Part shown: piece by piece, positions 51,199 to 60,241 of the stretch
Numbering within the stretch: position 1 is the first letter of the stretch
Layout: the number at the start of each line of letters is the position of its first letter
Assembly (NCBI RefSeq): GCF_050971785.1
Contig: NZ_JBPCCU010000007.1
Coordinates: 372,001-436,000, forward strand
From: Actinomadura_E scrupuli
GTDB taxonomy: Bacteria; Actinomycetota; Actinomycetes; Streptosporangiales; Streptosporangiaceae
DNA length: 64,000 bases
Direction: 5' to 3'
Program-made: the position numbers and the translations under genes
Notes under the pieces: model-generated
The model's database searches: none
What the model was told of the DNA's origin: nothing
The model's input: the letters and a program-made list of their open reading frames with translations, nothing else

Positions 51199-52284
51199 GT
51201 GACCTTCACCGTCGTCGGGACGCCCGGGGACCGCCGGACCGCGCTGTTCGCCGCCGCGTGCGCCGCGCAGGGGCTGCGAGAGCCCCGGCTGGTTCCGTGG
51301 CGGGAGGTGCTGTCCGGCGGGGAGTTCGGCTTCGAACCGGGCACGCTGCTGCGCGTCGACTCACCCGGAGAGGACGCCGGGACCGATGCCCTGCTGCGCG
51401 GGCCCGGGCATCCGGCGCGGGTCGGCGGAGGAGACGGCGCACGGTGGTACGCCACGTTCACCGCGGCCCTGCGCCGGATCGAGGACGTCTCCTCGAGGGT
51501 GGTGCCGTTGAGCGATCCCGGCGAGATCGCCGTGATGTTCGACAAGCGGCTCTGCCACGCCCGCCTGGAGGGGGCCGGCGTGCCGGTGCCGCCCGCGCTG
51601 CCGCCGGTCCGCGGCTACCGGGAGTTGCGGGAGCGGATGGCCGAGGCCGGCTGGTCCCGCGTCTTCGTCAAGCCCGCCCATGGCTCGTCGGCCTCGGGGG
51701 TCGTCGCGTTCCAGGTGCACGGCGCCCGGATCAAGGCGCTGACCTCGGCGGTGCCCGGGCCGGACGGCGGGCTGCGCAACTCGCTGCGGGTCCGGTCCTA
51801 CGAGAGCGAACCCGAGGTGCGGGCGCTCATCGACCTGCTGGCCCCCGAGGGACTGCACGTCGAGCGGTGGCTGCCCAAGGCCTCGCTGGCCGGGCGCGCA
51901 CTCGACCTGCGGGTGGTCGTGGTGTCGGGTACGCCGACCCACGCGGTCGTGCGGACGAGCCGTGGCCCGATGACCAACCTGCATCTCGGGGGTGCCCGCG
52001 GAGATCTCGGCGCGGTGCGGGGCGCGCTCGGCGAGACCGGCTGGCGGCGGGCCCTCGACCTCTGCGCGCGGGCGGCGGCGTGCTTCCCGGGGAGCCTGAT
52101 GGTCGGGGTGGACCTGCTCGTGGCCTCCGGCTGGAGGCGATACGCGGTCGGGGAGGTGAACGCGTTCGGTGACCTGCTGCCCGGGCTGACCGGCCTGCCG
52201 GGGAGCGGCGCCGAGGGAGCGGACACCTATACCACCCAGGTCAGAGCCGCCCTCTCGCGGAGACTCGCCACATGCCCGGCATGA
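51199..52284 (+). CDS. STM4014 family ATP-grasp protein
   Basis: 361 residues from GTG 51199, which has GGAG about 9 bases upstream and removes a non-conserved N-terminal extension. ATP-grasp signs: a nucleotide-binding Lys in VFVKPAHGSSASGVVAF (P-loop-like), VERWLPKASLAGRALDLRVVVVSG, and the metal ligands in YAVGEVNAFGDLLPG (Glu-x-Asn). Enzymes of this fold ligate a carboxylate to an amine or thiol via an acyl phosphate. No known substrate. It overlaps the sulfatase-like gene by 13 bases, so it is translationally coupled into the operon. Confidence 0.88.
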   Translation: MTFTVVGTPGDRRTALFAAACAAQGLREPRLVPWREVLSGGEFGFEPGTLLRVDSPGEDAGTDALLRGPGHPARVGGGDGARWYATFTAALRRIEDVSSRVVPLSDPGEIAVMFDKRLCHARLEGAGVPVPPALPPVRGYRELRERMAEAGWSRVFVKPAHGSSASGVVAFQVHGARIKALTSAVPGPDGGLRNSLRVRSYESEPEVRALIDLLAPEGLHVERWLPKASLAGRALDLRVVVVSGTPTHAVVRTSRGPMTNLHLGGARGDLGAVRGALGETGWRRALDLCARAAACFPGSLMVGVDLLVASGWRRYAVGEVNAFGDLLPGLTGLPGSGAEGADTYTTQVRAALSRRLATCPA

Positions 52285-53075
52285 ACCGCGACATGAACGC
52301 CGTCGTCGGCAGTCACGACCTGCTGCTGGTGACGCTCGACACGCTGCGGTACGACGTCGCCGCCGGGCTGGCGGAGGCCGGCCGTACCCCCACGCTGGCG
52401 GGCGTGCTGCCGGGCGGTCGCTGGGAGCGGCGCCACAGCCCGGGCAGTTTCACGTTCGCCGCGCACGCCGCCATGCTGGCGGGGTTCCTGCCGGCCCCGG
52501 CGACGCCGGGACCGCATCCGAGGCTGTTCGCGGCCAGGTTCCCCGGCAGTGAGACCACCGCGCCGGGCACGTGGGTGTTCGACGCCGCGGACCTGCCCAC
52601 CGGACTGGCACAGGCCGGCTACCACACCGCCTGCATCGGTGGTGTCGGCTTCTTCAACGGGCTGACCCCGCTCGGCTCGGTCCTCCCGGCACCGTTCGCC
52701 GAGGCGCATTGGGAGCCGTCGTTCGGGGTCACCGATCCGGCCTCGCTGGAGCACCAGATCGACCGGGCCGCCGACGTGGTCGCCCGGACCCCGGCCGATC
52801 AAAGGCTGTTCCTGCTGGTCAACGTCTCCGCGCTGCACCAGCCGAACCGGCACTACCTGCCAGGCGCCCCGGACGACTCCCTGGAGACCCACGCGGCCGC
52901 GCTGGAATACGTCGACGGCCGGATCGGCGCCCTGTTCGCCCTGATGCGCCGCCCCTGCCTGGTCATCATCTGCTCCGACCACGGCACGGCGTACGGCGAG
53001 GACGGCCACTTCGGGCACCGGGTCGGTCATGAGACGGTGTGGACCGTGCCATATGGAGAGTTCGTACTGACATGA
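52272..53075 (+). CDS. STM4013 family sulfatase/alkaline-phosphatase-fold hydrolase
   Basis: 267 residues from ATG 52272, with GGAG about 10 bases upstream; ATG 52281 overlaps the STM4014 stop and is an alternative. The alkaline-phosphatase superfamily metal sites are LLLVTLDTLRYDV and IIICSDHGTAYGEDGHFGH; SFTFAAHAAM replaces the Cys/Ser-x-Pro-x-Arg of classical sulfatases, so Thr or Ser would be the nucleophile and no formylglycine forms. Proteins of this family occur only with STM4011/4012/4014/4015. Probably releases phosphate or sulfate from an intermediate. Its stop overlaps the STM4012 start. Confidence 0.88.
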   Translation: MPGMNRDMNAVVGSHDLLLVTLDTLRYDVAAGLAEAGRTPTLAGVLPGGRWERRHSPGSFTFAAHAAMLAGFLPAPATPGPHPRLFAARFPGSETTAPGTWVFDAADLPTGLAQAGYHTACIGGVGFFNGLTPLGSVLPAPFAEAHWEPSFGVTDPASLEHQIDRAADVVARTPADQRLFLLVNVSALHQPNRHYLPGAPDDSLETHAAALEYVDGRIGALFALMRRPCLVIICSDHGTAYGEDGHFGHRVGHETVWTVPYGEFVLT

Positions 53076-54367
53076 CCGGTCCGTACCAGGGATATGTCTA
53101 TGCATATCCGCATAAGACCGCCTACCGGCCGTTGCAACCGATGCCCCCGCTGGGCGACGTCTGGGCCGGTGAGGACCGCAGCGCCCTGTTCCTCTACCTG
53201 CACGTGCCGTTCTGCGAGATGCGGTGCGGCTTCTGCAACCTCTTCACCCGCACCGGCGCCCCCGAAGAGCTGACCACCACCTACCTGGACGCGCTCGACC
53301 GGCAGGCCGAGACCGTACGGCAGGCGCTCGGCGAGGCCCGCTTCGCCACGGCCGCCTTCGGCGGGGGGACGCCCACGTACCTGACCCCGGCCGAGCTGGA
53401 ACGACTCTGCGACATCGCGGAGCGGTTCGCGGATCTGCGGGCGATCCCGCTCGGGGTGGAGACCTCACCGGCGACCGCCACCGCCGAGCGGCTCGCCGTG
53501 CTCGCCGGGCGAGGGACCACCCGGATCTCCATCGGGGTGCAGAGCTTCGTCGACGCCGAGGCGCGCGCCGCCGTACGGCCGCAGAAGCGCGTGGAGGTCG
53601 AGGCCGCGCTGGACCGGATCCGGGCCACCGGCTTCGAAACGCTCAACATCGATCTGATCTACGGCATCGACGGGCAGACCCCGGACAGCTGGCTGTACTC
53701 GCTGAACGCCGCGCTGGCCTGGGAACCCGAGGAGCTGTATCTCTATCCGCTGTACGTGCGTCCGCTGACCGGGCTGGGCCGCCGGGACCGGTCTCCGGAG
53801 CGGGACTGGGATCGGCAGCGGCTGGAGCTCTACCGCATCGGCCGCGATCATCTCCTCGGCCAGGGGTACGAGCAGGTGTCGATGCGGATGTTCCGGCGGC
53901 CCCGGCCCACGGCCGGGGGCACCGAGTACTGCTGCCAGACCGACGGCATGATCGGCCTGGGCTGCGGGGCGCGGTCCTACACCTCACGGCTGCACTACTC
54001 CTTCGAGTACGCCGTCGGCGCCGGGCAAGTGCGGGGCATCATCGACGACTACGTGGCCACGGCGGACTTCGGCGCCGCGCAGGTGGGTTTCGCCCTGGAC
54101 GCCGACGAGTCCCGGCGGCGGCATCTCCTCCAGTCCCTGCTCCAGGCGGGGGGCCTCGACCGCGCCGGCTACCTGGACCGGTTCGGGACCGACGCGGTGG
54201 CCGACTTCGCGGCCGAACTGGACGGTTTCGCGGACCGGGGCTGGCTGGAGTACGGCCCGGACGTGGTCCGGCTGACGCCCGAGGGGCTCGCGCGGTCCGA
54301 CGCGATCGGACCGGCGCTGCTCTCCCCGCGGGTCCGCGCGCTGATGTCGTCCTACGCGGCCCGCTGA
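53072..54367 (+). CDS. STM4012 family radical SAM protein (HemN-like)
   Basis: 431 residues from ATG 53072, coupled (ATGA) to STM4013. The 4Fe-4S motif is C-E-M-R-C-G-F-C in LHVPFCEMRCGFCNLF (residues about 50-65), CxxxCxxC. TIM-barrel strands follow as in oxygen-independent coproporphyrinogen III oxidase: FGGGTPTYLTPAELE, GVETSPAT, RISIGVQSF, NIDLIYGIDGQTPDS. A C-terminal domain as in HemN is present (RYLDRFGTDAVADFAAEL type). Chemistry is SAM cleavage to a 5'-deoxyadenosyl radical; the substrate is unknown. Stop overlaps the start of STM4011 by one base pair. Confidence 0.93.
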   Translation: MTGPYQGYVYAYPHKTAYRPLQPMPPLGDVWAGEDRSALFLYLHVPFCEMRCGFCNLFTRTGAPEELTTTYLDALDRQAETVRQALGEARFATAAFGGGTPTYLTPAELERLCDIAERFADLRAIPLGVETSPATATAERLAVLAGRGTTRISIGVQSFVDAEARAAVRPQKRVEVEAALDRIRATGFETLNIDLIYGIDGQTPDSWLYSLNAALAWEPEELYLYPLYVRPLTGLGRRDRSPERDWDRQRLELYRIGRDHLLGQGYEQVSMRMFRRPRPTAGGTEYCCQTDGMIGLGCGARSYTSRLHYSFEYAVGAGQVRGIIDDYVATADFGAAQVGFALDADESRRRHLLQSLLQAGGLDRAGYLDRFGTDAVADFAAELDGFADRGWLEYGPDVVRLTPEGLARSDAIGPALLSPRVRALMSSYAAR

Positions 54368-55206
54368 TGCTGACCATTCTGTACCGCGGGCCGCTGGCGA
54401 GCTGCGACTACGACTGCCCGTACTGCCCCTTCGCCAAGCGCCGGGACAGCCGCGCGCAGTTGCTCGCGGACCGTGCCGCACTGGAACGGTTCACGGCCTG
54501 GGTGGCCGCGCAGACGCACGGCGTGTCGGTGCTGTTCACCCCGTGGGGCGAAGGACTGGTCCGCTCCTGGTATCGCCGGGCCCTCGTCGAGCTCAGCCTG
54601 CTCCCCCACGTCGGGCGGGTGGCGATCCAGACCAACCTCGGCCACCGGGTGGAGTGGACGGCCGAGGCGGACCTGTCCCGGCTGGCGCTGTGGGCGACCT
54701 ATCACCCCGGCCAGGTGCCGTACGAACGTTTCCTGGCCCGCTGCCGGGACCTCTCCGCGCGCGGGGTCCGCCACAGCGTCGGCGTCGTGGGGCTGCCCGG
54801 CCATCTCGACCACGCCCTGCGGCTCCGCGACGACCTGCCCGCCTCGACCTATCTGTGGGTGAACGCGGCCGAGGGCCATTCCTACACCGACGAGGAGGCC
54901 GCCCGGTGGACCGGGCTCGATCCGCTGTTCGGGTACAGCCGCCGTCCGCACGCCAGCCGCGACCTGCCCTGCCGGACCGGCGAGACCGTCATCTCGGTCG
55001 ACGGGGACGGGACCGTGCGCCGCTGCCACTTCGTCCCGGCGGTGCTGGGGAACCTCTACGACGGTTCGTTCCGGGCGGAGCTGCGCCCCCGCGGCTGCCC
55101 CCTCGGCACCTGCGACTGTCACATCGGCTATGTCCACCTCGAACCACTCGGCCTGTACGACGTCTTCGCCGGCGGGATCCTGGAGCGCATCCCGCACGGC
55201 TTCTAG
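54367..55206 (+). CDS. STM4011 family radical SAM protein
   Basis: 279 residues from ATG 54367. The cluster-binding motif is C-D-Y-D-C-P-Y-C near residue 15 (CxxxCxxC). Ten more Cys occur in the C-terminal half, including CRTGETVISVDGDG, RRCHFVPAVLGNL and GCPLGTCDCHIGYVHL, spaced like a SPASM or twitch-type auxiliary Fe-S site. The domain after the core is shorter than in anaerobic sulfatase maturases. Coupled to STM4012, so two radical SAM enzymes act in the same operon. It abuts the stop of the convergent DUF6745 gene exactly (55206/55207). Confidence 0.93.
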   Translation: MLTILYRGPLASCDYDCPYCPFAKRRDSRAQLLADRAALERFTAWVAAQTHGVSVLFTPWGEGLVRSWYRRALVELSLLPHVGRVAIQTNLGHRVEWTAEADLSRLALWATYHPGQVPYERFLARCRDLSARGVRHSVGVVGLPGHLDHALRLRDDLPASTYLWVNAAEGHSYTDEEAARWTGLDPLFGYSRRPHASRDLPCRTGETVISVDGDGTVRRCHFVPAVLGNLYDGSFRAELRPRGCPLGTCDCHIGYVHLEPLGLYDVFAGGILERIPHGF

Positions 55207-56280
55207 TCAGGTCTGCTTGAGCGGCTGGTATTCGCCGGGCGACAGGCCGAACGTCCAGGCGACGCCCTCGTGGGCGGTCCGGGTGCGCGGCGGCACCCGC
55301 AGCCAGTAGGTGAGATGGGTCCCGTCCGGCTCCGGGGTGGAGTTGACGACCTCGACCATGACGACCGGCTCGTCACCGGGAAGGTCGATGCGCCACAGCA
55401 CCCCCGCGTCATCCCGGCTGATCGGCTTGGCGCCCGTCTCGGCCAGGTAGCGGTCGAAGCCGTACCTCTCCAGCATCACCCGGCGGAGCTCGGCGTTGGT
55501 CTCGGCACCGATGCGCTCGGGAGTCAGCGCGTCGAGACCGTCGATGAAGTCCGCGGGCATCGGCATGCCACGCCAGGCGTACAGCGCGAAACCCCCGGGG
55601 TAGACCAGAGCGGGCCCGTCACCCCGGTGCAGCCGGCCCGGCTCGTCCCGGTGCAGTTCCCGTGGCCTCTCGCTGACCACGGCGAGGTTCTCGTACGGCC
55701 ACCACCAGCCGGCGGACTCGGCCACCTCGGCGAGCCCGGCCAGGCCGTCCAGGCGGTCCAGCGCGTCGAACAGCGCCAGCCAGGGCGCGTCGTGCTGGCC
55801 GTGCACGGCGTCCAGCGTGGCGCCGCGCAGCACCGCCTCGGCCTCCGCCCCGCCCAGCTCACCGATGCCGCGCCGGATCCGGGTGACCAGCCCGTTGACC
55901 GGATCCCACAGTCGCCCGCCGGTGCCGGCCCACATCTTCGGCCACTCCCGCGGACCCAGCTCGGCGTGCGCCGTGGTCCGGGCCCGGTCCCACGGCCGGG
56001 TCCGTACGTCCTCGCGCACGCTGCCGCCCGCCGCCGCCGTGCCGAGCGCGACGTCCACCAGGTCCACGAGGCTGCTCAGCCCGGCGCCCATCAGCGTGCG
56101 CCGGCAGCCGGGGTCGGCCAGCAGCGCCGCCGCGACCGCGCCGTGGGCCGGTGACGGCACCCAGGCGATGCGCTCGGGCCCAGGCCGGCCGGCCGCCTCG
56201 TACGCCGCCCGTATCCCCCGCTCGGCCCGGTCGCGGTCGGCCGGACCGGTCCGGAACGCGATCTCCCGCCAGTCCCGCAT
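55207..56280 (-). CDS. DUF6745 domain protein
   Basis: 357 residues from ATG 56280. C-terminal segment SAGWWWPYENLAVVSERPRELHRDEPGRLHRGDGPALVYPGGFALYAWRGMPMPADFI is the DUF6745 hallmark, followed by ERIGAETNAELRRVMLERYGFDRYL and WRIDLPGDEPVVMVEVVNSTPEPDG. The His-rich loop (LHRDEPGRLHRGDGPAL) could bind a metal. Function unknown. Start codon overlaps the stop of the upstream 108-residue gene (TGATG), so the two are one operon; it meets the STM4011 stop head-on. Confidence 0.85.
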   Translation of the reverse strand: MRDWREIAFRTGPADRDRAERGIRAAYEAAGRPGPERIAWVPSPAHGAVAAALLADPGCRRTLMGAGLSSLVDLVDVALGTAAAGGSVREDVRTRPWDRARTTAHAELGPREWPKMWAGTGGRLWDPVNGLVTRIRRGIGELGGAEAEAVLRGATLDAVHGQHDAPWLALFDALDRLDGLAGLAEVAESAGWWWPYENLAVVSERPRELHRDEPGRLHRGDGPALVYPGGFALYAWRGMPMPADFIDGLDALTPERIGAETNAELRRVMLERYGFDRYLAETGAKPISRDDAGVLWRIDLPGDEPVVMVEVVNSTPEPDGTHLTYWLRVPPRTRTAHEGVAWTFGLSPGEYQPLKQT

Positions 56281-56606
56281 CAGTCGGCCACCACCCGGAC
56301 GGCACCGGGGAAGTACTCCCGCTGACGCACCACTCGGTACCAGCCCGCGGGCAGCGAGATCGCCGCGTGCTCTTCGTGGACCACCCGTCCGCCGGACGGC
56401 AGATGCAGGTGGTCGGGAGCCAGTGGCTCAGGATCGCATAGCAGCACGCCCGATCCGACGACCGCGTGCGCGTGGCCGGTCGCCTCGCCGAGTGCCAGAA
56501 TCAGCCGGCCCCGGCCGTCGCGGGGGGCCCGGGGCAGGCCATGGACGGCCGCCGGGACCGAATCCTCCGGCACCGGCTGGATCAGGATGTCTCCCTGTCG
56601 GTACAT
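56280..56606 (-). CDS. Small conserved protein paired with DUF6745
   Basis: 108 residues from ATG 56606. Sequence starts MYRQGDILIQPVPEDSVP and has RLILALGEATGHAHAVV, LHLPSGGRVVHEEHAAISLPAGWYRVVRQREYFP. It is beta-rich, with a cluster of His (GHAHAV, VHEEHAAI) that resembles a metal site. I recall similar short proteins (MYRQGDVLL type) beside DUF6745 genes, so a two-component module of unknown function is likely. The stop overlaps the DUF6745 start. Confidence 0.75.
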   Translation of the reverse strand: MYRQGDILIQPVPEDSVPAAVHGLPRAPRDGRGRLILALGEATGHAHAVVGSGVLLCDPEPLAPDHLHLPSGGRVVHEEHAAISLPAGWYRVVRQREYFPGAVRVVAD

Positions 56607-56693
56607 GCCGCGAACGTACTCGGCGCCACGGACATTCTGCTCGCCCCGGCGCGGGAGCGGCTCGTCGCCCGCGGCCGATCCCCTCGGCCGGCG

Positions 56694-56960
56694 CTAGAGG
56701 ATGATCCGGAGCACCAGCCACAGCGCGGTGGCCTGGAGGTATCCGGCCGCGACGTCCAGCGCGAGCATGAGGTTCTGCTTCTCGGGAAGCAGGCCGGCGT
56801 CGTAGAGGGGAGCCGTGAGAAAGCAGGTGGGTGCGGTGAGGAGGACCAGCGGGATCGAGCTGAGGCCCTGGCCGTCGGTGCGCAGCGCGATCTTCGTGTA
56901 GACGCCCACTGCGGTGACGAGCAGGGCGTATGCGATCGGGAGGATCTCGATGATTCGCAT
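56694..56960 (-). CDS. Small integral membrane protein (SCO4225-like, tentative)
   Basis: 88 residues from ATG 56960 with only weak ribosome-site matches. Three hydrophobic stretches: ILPIAYALLVTAVGVY, SSIPLVLLTAPTCFLTAPLY and VAAGYLQATALWLVLRIIL. The phrase LVLLTAPTCF resembles the LLTAPTS motif I recall in SCO4225-type actinobacterial membrane proteins, but the match is short. It is on the same strand as the DUF6745 pair and the glycosidase gene, with no coupling. Function unknown. Confidence 0.6.
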   Translation of the reverse strand: MRIIEILPIAYALLVTAVGVYTKIALRTDGQGLSSIPLVLLTAPTCFLTAPLYDAGLLPEKQNLMLALDVAAGYLQATALWLVLRIIL

Positions 56961-57061
56961 GGTGAGATCATGCGCCCGCCGTGGCCGTCCGGCATGAGTA
57001 CGCGTACCCGGTCACGGTGGTCGCATAGCCCAGGCCGTGTGCGTGTGCGGGTGCGCCGGCG

Positions 57062-59505
57062 TCAGGCCAGGTCCACCTCCGCGCTGAGCGGCAGATCGAC
57101 CGCGGAGGTGCCGGCCCGGAGCCGGTACGTGCCGGGCTCGTAGCGCCAGCCGTCCTGCCAGTACGCGAGCGACCGGGTCGGCACGGTCACCTGCACGTGC
57201 GCCTGTTCGCCTGCGGGTACGCGGACGGGTGCGAAGCCGACCAGCCAGCGCGCCGGGCGGTCGACGGCGGAATCGGGGCGTTCGGCGTAGACCTGGACGA
57301 CCTGCTTGCCGTCTCGCTCGCCGCGGTTGTCCACCTCGACGGTGATGAGGACGGATTCTCCGGCCGTGACCGAGGAGGGCGCCTCGATGCCGACGAGCGC
57401 GATGTCGGTGTAGCCCCGGCCGCTGCCGAACCAGTACGCCGGTGCCGCGGCCTGCTCGAGCCAGGCGCGGTAGCCGATGCGGATGTCCTCGGCGTACTCC
57501 AGCGTGCCGCCGACCGGCGTGGTGGACAGGACCGGCACGTCGGCCTCGGCCGCCGGCCAAGTGGTGGGCAGCCGCCCGCCCGGCTCGGCCACGCCGAGCA
57601 GGACGTCGGCGACCGCGTGGCCCATCTCTGACCGCCGAAGTACCCCACGAGCAGCGCGGCGACGTCGTGGCGCCACGGCAGCAGCACGGGTGAGCCGGCG
57701 TTGACGAGCACGACGGTGCGCGGGTTCGCGGTGGCGACGGCGCGGACCAGGTCGTCCTGCCGGCCGGGCAAAGCCAGCGAGTCCCGGTCGTAGCCCTCCG
57801 ACTCGACCAGCGAGTTCGTGCCCACGACGACCAGCGCGACGTCGGCCCGGGCGGCGGCCGCCGCGGCCTCGGCGATGAGCACGTCGTCGTCCGTGGCGGC
57901 GGGCTCGGTGCCGAGCCGCAGTCCCAGCACGGAGTGCAGCGTCCCGGTGCGGTCGCGCAGGTCGTACTCGAAGCGGACGTCGATCGGCGTGCCGGCCGTC
58001 ACGGTGACCTCAGCAGCGGCGGTCGGCGGCGCCAGGAGCGCCGCACCGAGGTCGTCGCTTTCGGCCTGCACGTCCTCGTCCACGATCACGGCGCCGTCGG
58101 CGAGCACTCTGCCGCGGCCGACCGCGGCGAAGCCCAGGCGGACCGTGCCCGACTCCGACGGGGTGAACCGGGTGGTCAGTTCCACGCCGGCCGCCGTGCG
58201 GATCGGGGCGTCACCGCCGAACCAGACCAGTGCGCTGGAGCGCCGGTCCTCGGTGAACAGTTCGTCGCCCTTGTCGTCGAGGAAGCGGACCCGCAGGCCG
58301 GGAGTGCCGGTGACCGGATTGGTCATCTGCGCGAGCGGGAACCCGGCCACGCCCCGCTGCACGATCGCGCCGTGGGAGTAGGTGATGTCCGCACCGGGCA
58401 GGGCGGCGCGCAGTCCCTCCAGGGGAGAAACGGTGCGGGCGGGCACGACGGTCGCGCTGCCGCCGCCCTGCGTGCGGGCGTTGGCCGCGTTGTCGCCGAT
58501 GACGGCGACGGAGCGCAGGGTTTCGGGGGCCCACGGCAGCTCGCCGCGGTTCTCCAGCAGCACGGTGCCCTCGATGGCGGCGTGCCGGGCGAACGCGACA
58601 CCGTCCCCCGCCGAGACCGGCTCGGCGGCGGGGAAGCCGTCGAGTGCGCCGACCCGCCGGGCGAGAGTGAGCAGGCGGGTCACCTTACGGTCGACGGCGG
58701 CCTCGTCGACTCTCCCGGACCGGACCGCCTCCACCAGCGCGGCGCCCCAGGCCCCGCCCGGGCCGGGCATGACGAGGTCCTGTGAGGCGTTCGCGCTCTC
58801 CAGCGACCGGACGGCGGTCCAGTCGCTGACCACGACGCCGTCGAAGCCCCACTCGCTGTTCAGGGGCGTCTCCAGCAGCGCGTTCTCGGTGGCGGTGACG
58901 CCGTTGACCGAGTTGTACGCGCTCATGACGAGCCAGGCGTGCGCCTCGGTCACCGCCTTCTCGAACGCGAGCAGATACAGCTCGCGCAGGGCGCGGTCGC
59001 CGACCCGGACGTCGACGGTGAAGCGCTCGGTCTCGGAGTCGTTGGCCACGTAGTGCTTCGGCGTCGCGCCGACCCCGTGGTCCTGCACACCCTTCACGTA
59101 GGCGGCGGCCAGGTCGCCGGTCAGCACCGGGTCTTCGCTGAACGTCTCGAAGTGCCGCCCGCCGAGGGGAGAACGGTGCAGGTTGATCGTCGGGCCGAGC
59201 ACCACGTCCACGCCCTTGCGGCGGGCCTCGACCGCCGCGGTGGCACCGTAGCGCCGGGCGATGTCCAGGTCCCAGGACGAGGCGAGCGCCGTCGCGGACG
59301 GCAGGCTCAGCGACGGGTCGCGCTCGTCCCACACCTCCCCGCGGATGCCCGAGGGGCCGTCGGAGACCACGATGCGGCGCAGACCTATCTTCTCCATGGG
59401 CCAGGTGCTCCAGAAGTCCCGGCCGGTCAGCAACCGGACCTTCTCCTCCAGCGTGAGCAGGGCGAGCCGTTCGGCGATCTGCGAGTCGGCTGCGAAGGCG
59501 GTCAT
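57062..59505 (-). pseudogene. Glycoside hydrolase family 3 (beta-glucosidase-like), disrupted by a one-base frameshift
   Basis: From ATG 59505 the frame encodes GH3 up to VGYFGGQ, then runs out of homology (RWATRSP) at about 57630; the continuation EMGHAVADVLLGVAEPGGRLPTTWP lies in the next frame and reaches a stop at 57062. Adding one G between bases 57627 and 57628 restores GGQEMGHAV, so a single deletion explains it. Combined length would be about 815 residues: GH3 N-domain with VVVSDWTAV (nucleophile Asp), GH3 C-domain with an inserted PA14-like region (about 400-540) and a fibronectin III-like end. A decayed LacI regulator lies just upstream. A sequencing error is possible. Confidence 0.9.
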
Positions 59506-59644
59506 GATCCGGGCTCCTCAGGTCGGTGGCGGGGCGGACCGCAGGCGTCGCCTCCGGACCGGTATCGAGGTGCCGAAAGGAGTGGGCGAGCACGGTCGGG
59601 GAGGCGAGCGACCTGCTCCCGGCGGGTACCGGAGCGCACTGCGG

Positions 59645-59830
59645 TCACCCGCGCTCATTGTGGAGGTGCTCGCGCAGGAACTCCAGAGTGGACTGATGCA
59701 GACGGGTGCGGGGCTCATCCGGTGACCGTCTGCGTCGAAGTACCCCTTCTCTTCGATCTCCGCGGCGATGTCGCGTCCCTTGAGGTAGCCACTGCCGATC
59801 TCGAAGGGGGCGACGGCGGCCGAGCTCGTC
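59645..59830 (-). pseudogene. Frameshifted gene fragment of unrecognised family
   Basis: Two overlapping minus-strand frames carry coherent pieces: FEIGSGYLKGRDIAAEIEEK followed by GYFDADGHR, and HQSTLEFLREHLHNERG up to a stop near 59645. Joined, they read like the C-terminal end of one protein. I cannot name the family. It lies between the glycosidase and the LacI remnant and supports the view that 59506-60042 is decayed sequence. Confidence 0.4.
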
Positions 59831-60042
59831 GTGCGGCACCTGATCTCACTCGGCCACCGCCGGATCGCGCACATCACGCACTGGCGCTGACCAGCGTCGA
59901 CCAGGACGGAGTGGTCATGGGCCGCACCGCGGGACGGCTCCTGCTGGAACGCATCGAGGGCCGCACATCGGCGGTGCGCTCCGCCATCGCGCCGAGCCTC
60001 GTCCTCCGGCGCTCCACCGCCGCTCCGGGCGGCCTGGCGTAG
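59801..60042 (+). pseudogene. Remnant of a LacI family transcriptional regulator
   Basis: Two pieces in different frames: 59801-59877 encodes ATAAELVVRHLISLGHRRIAHIT, the central LacI signature, and 59881-60042 encodes LALTSVDQDGVVMGRTAGRL, then LLERIEGRTSAVRSAIAPSLVLRRST, the LacI C-terminus. The helix-turn-helix, the N-terminal sensor and about 100 residues between the pieces are missing. Next to the frameshifted GH3 gene it is probably a lost local regulator of it. Confidence 0.65.
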
Positions 60043-60136
60043 GAGGCGGGTGATCTCGCTGGAGCCGCCGGGCCGGGCGGCGGAGATCCACAGCAGGTTC
60101 CCGCGGGTGCGGGGCGGCGCCGGCGGGCTGGGACGC

Positions 60137-60171
60137 CTCGGGCCCGGAATCCGCCGGATTCCGGGCCCGAG
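60137..60171. terminator. 16-bp perfect hairpin downstream of the rubber oxygenase gene
   Basis: CTCGGGCCCGGAATCC (60137-60152) pairs with 60156-60171 over the loop GCC. It follows the minus-strand lcp-like gene (stop at 60242) by about 70 bases, behind a second hairpin. Also separates it from the LacI remnant. Confidence 0.75.
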
Positions 60172-60188
60172 ATTCGTAGCGGCGCCCT

Positions 60189-60223
60189 GACCCGCGGATC
60201 CTCCGCCCGGGAGGCCGCGGGTC
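60189..60223. terminator. First hairpin downstream of the rubber oxygenase gene
   Basis: GACCCGCGG (60189-60197) pairs with 60215-60223, and an inner CCTCC/GGAGG stem fills the loop with a two-base bulge. It starts 19 bases after the lcp-like stop on the minus strand. With the hairpin at 60137-60171 it forms a tandem terminator. Confidence 0.7.
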
Positions 60224-60241
60224 CGGCTCAGGCGATCCTGA

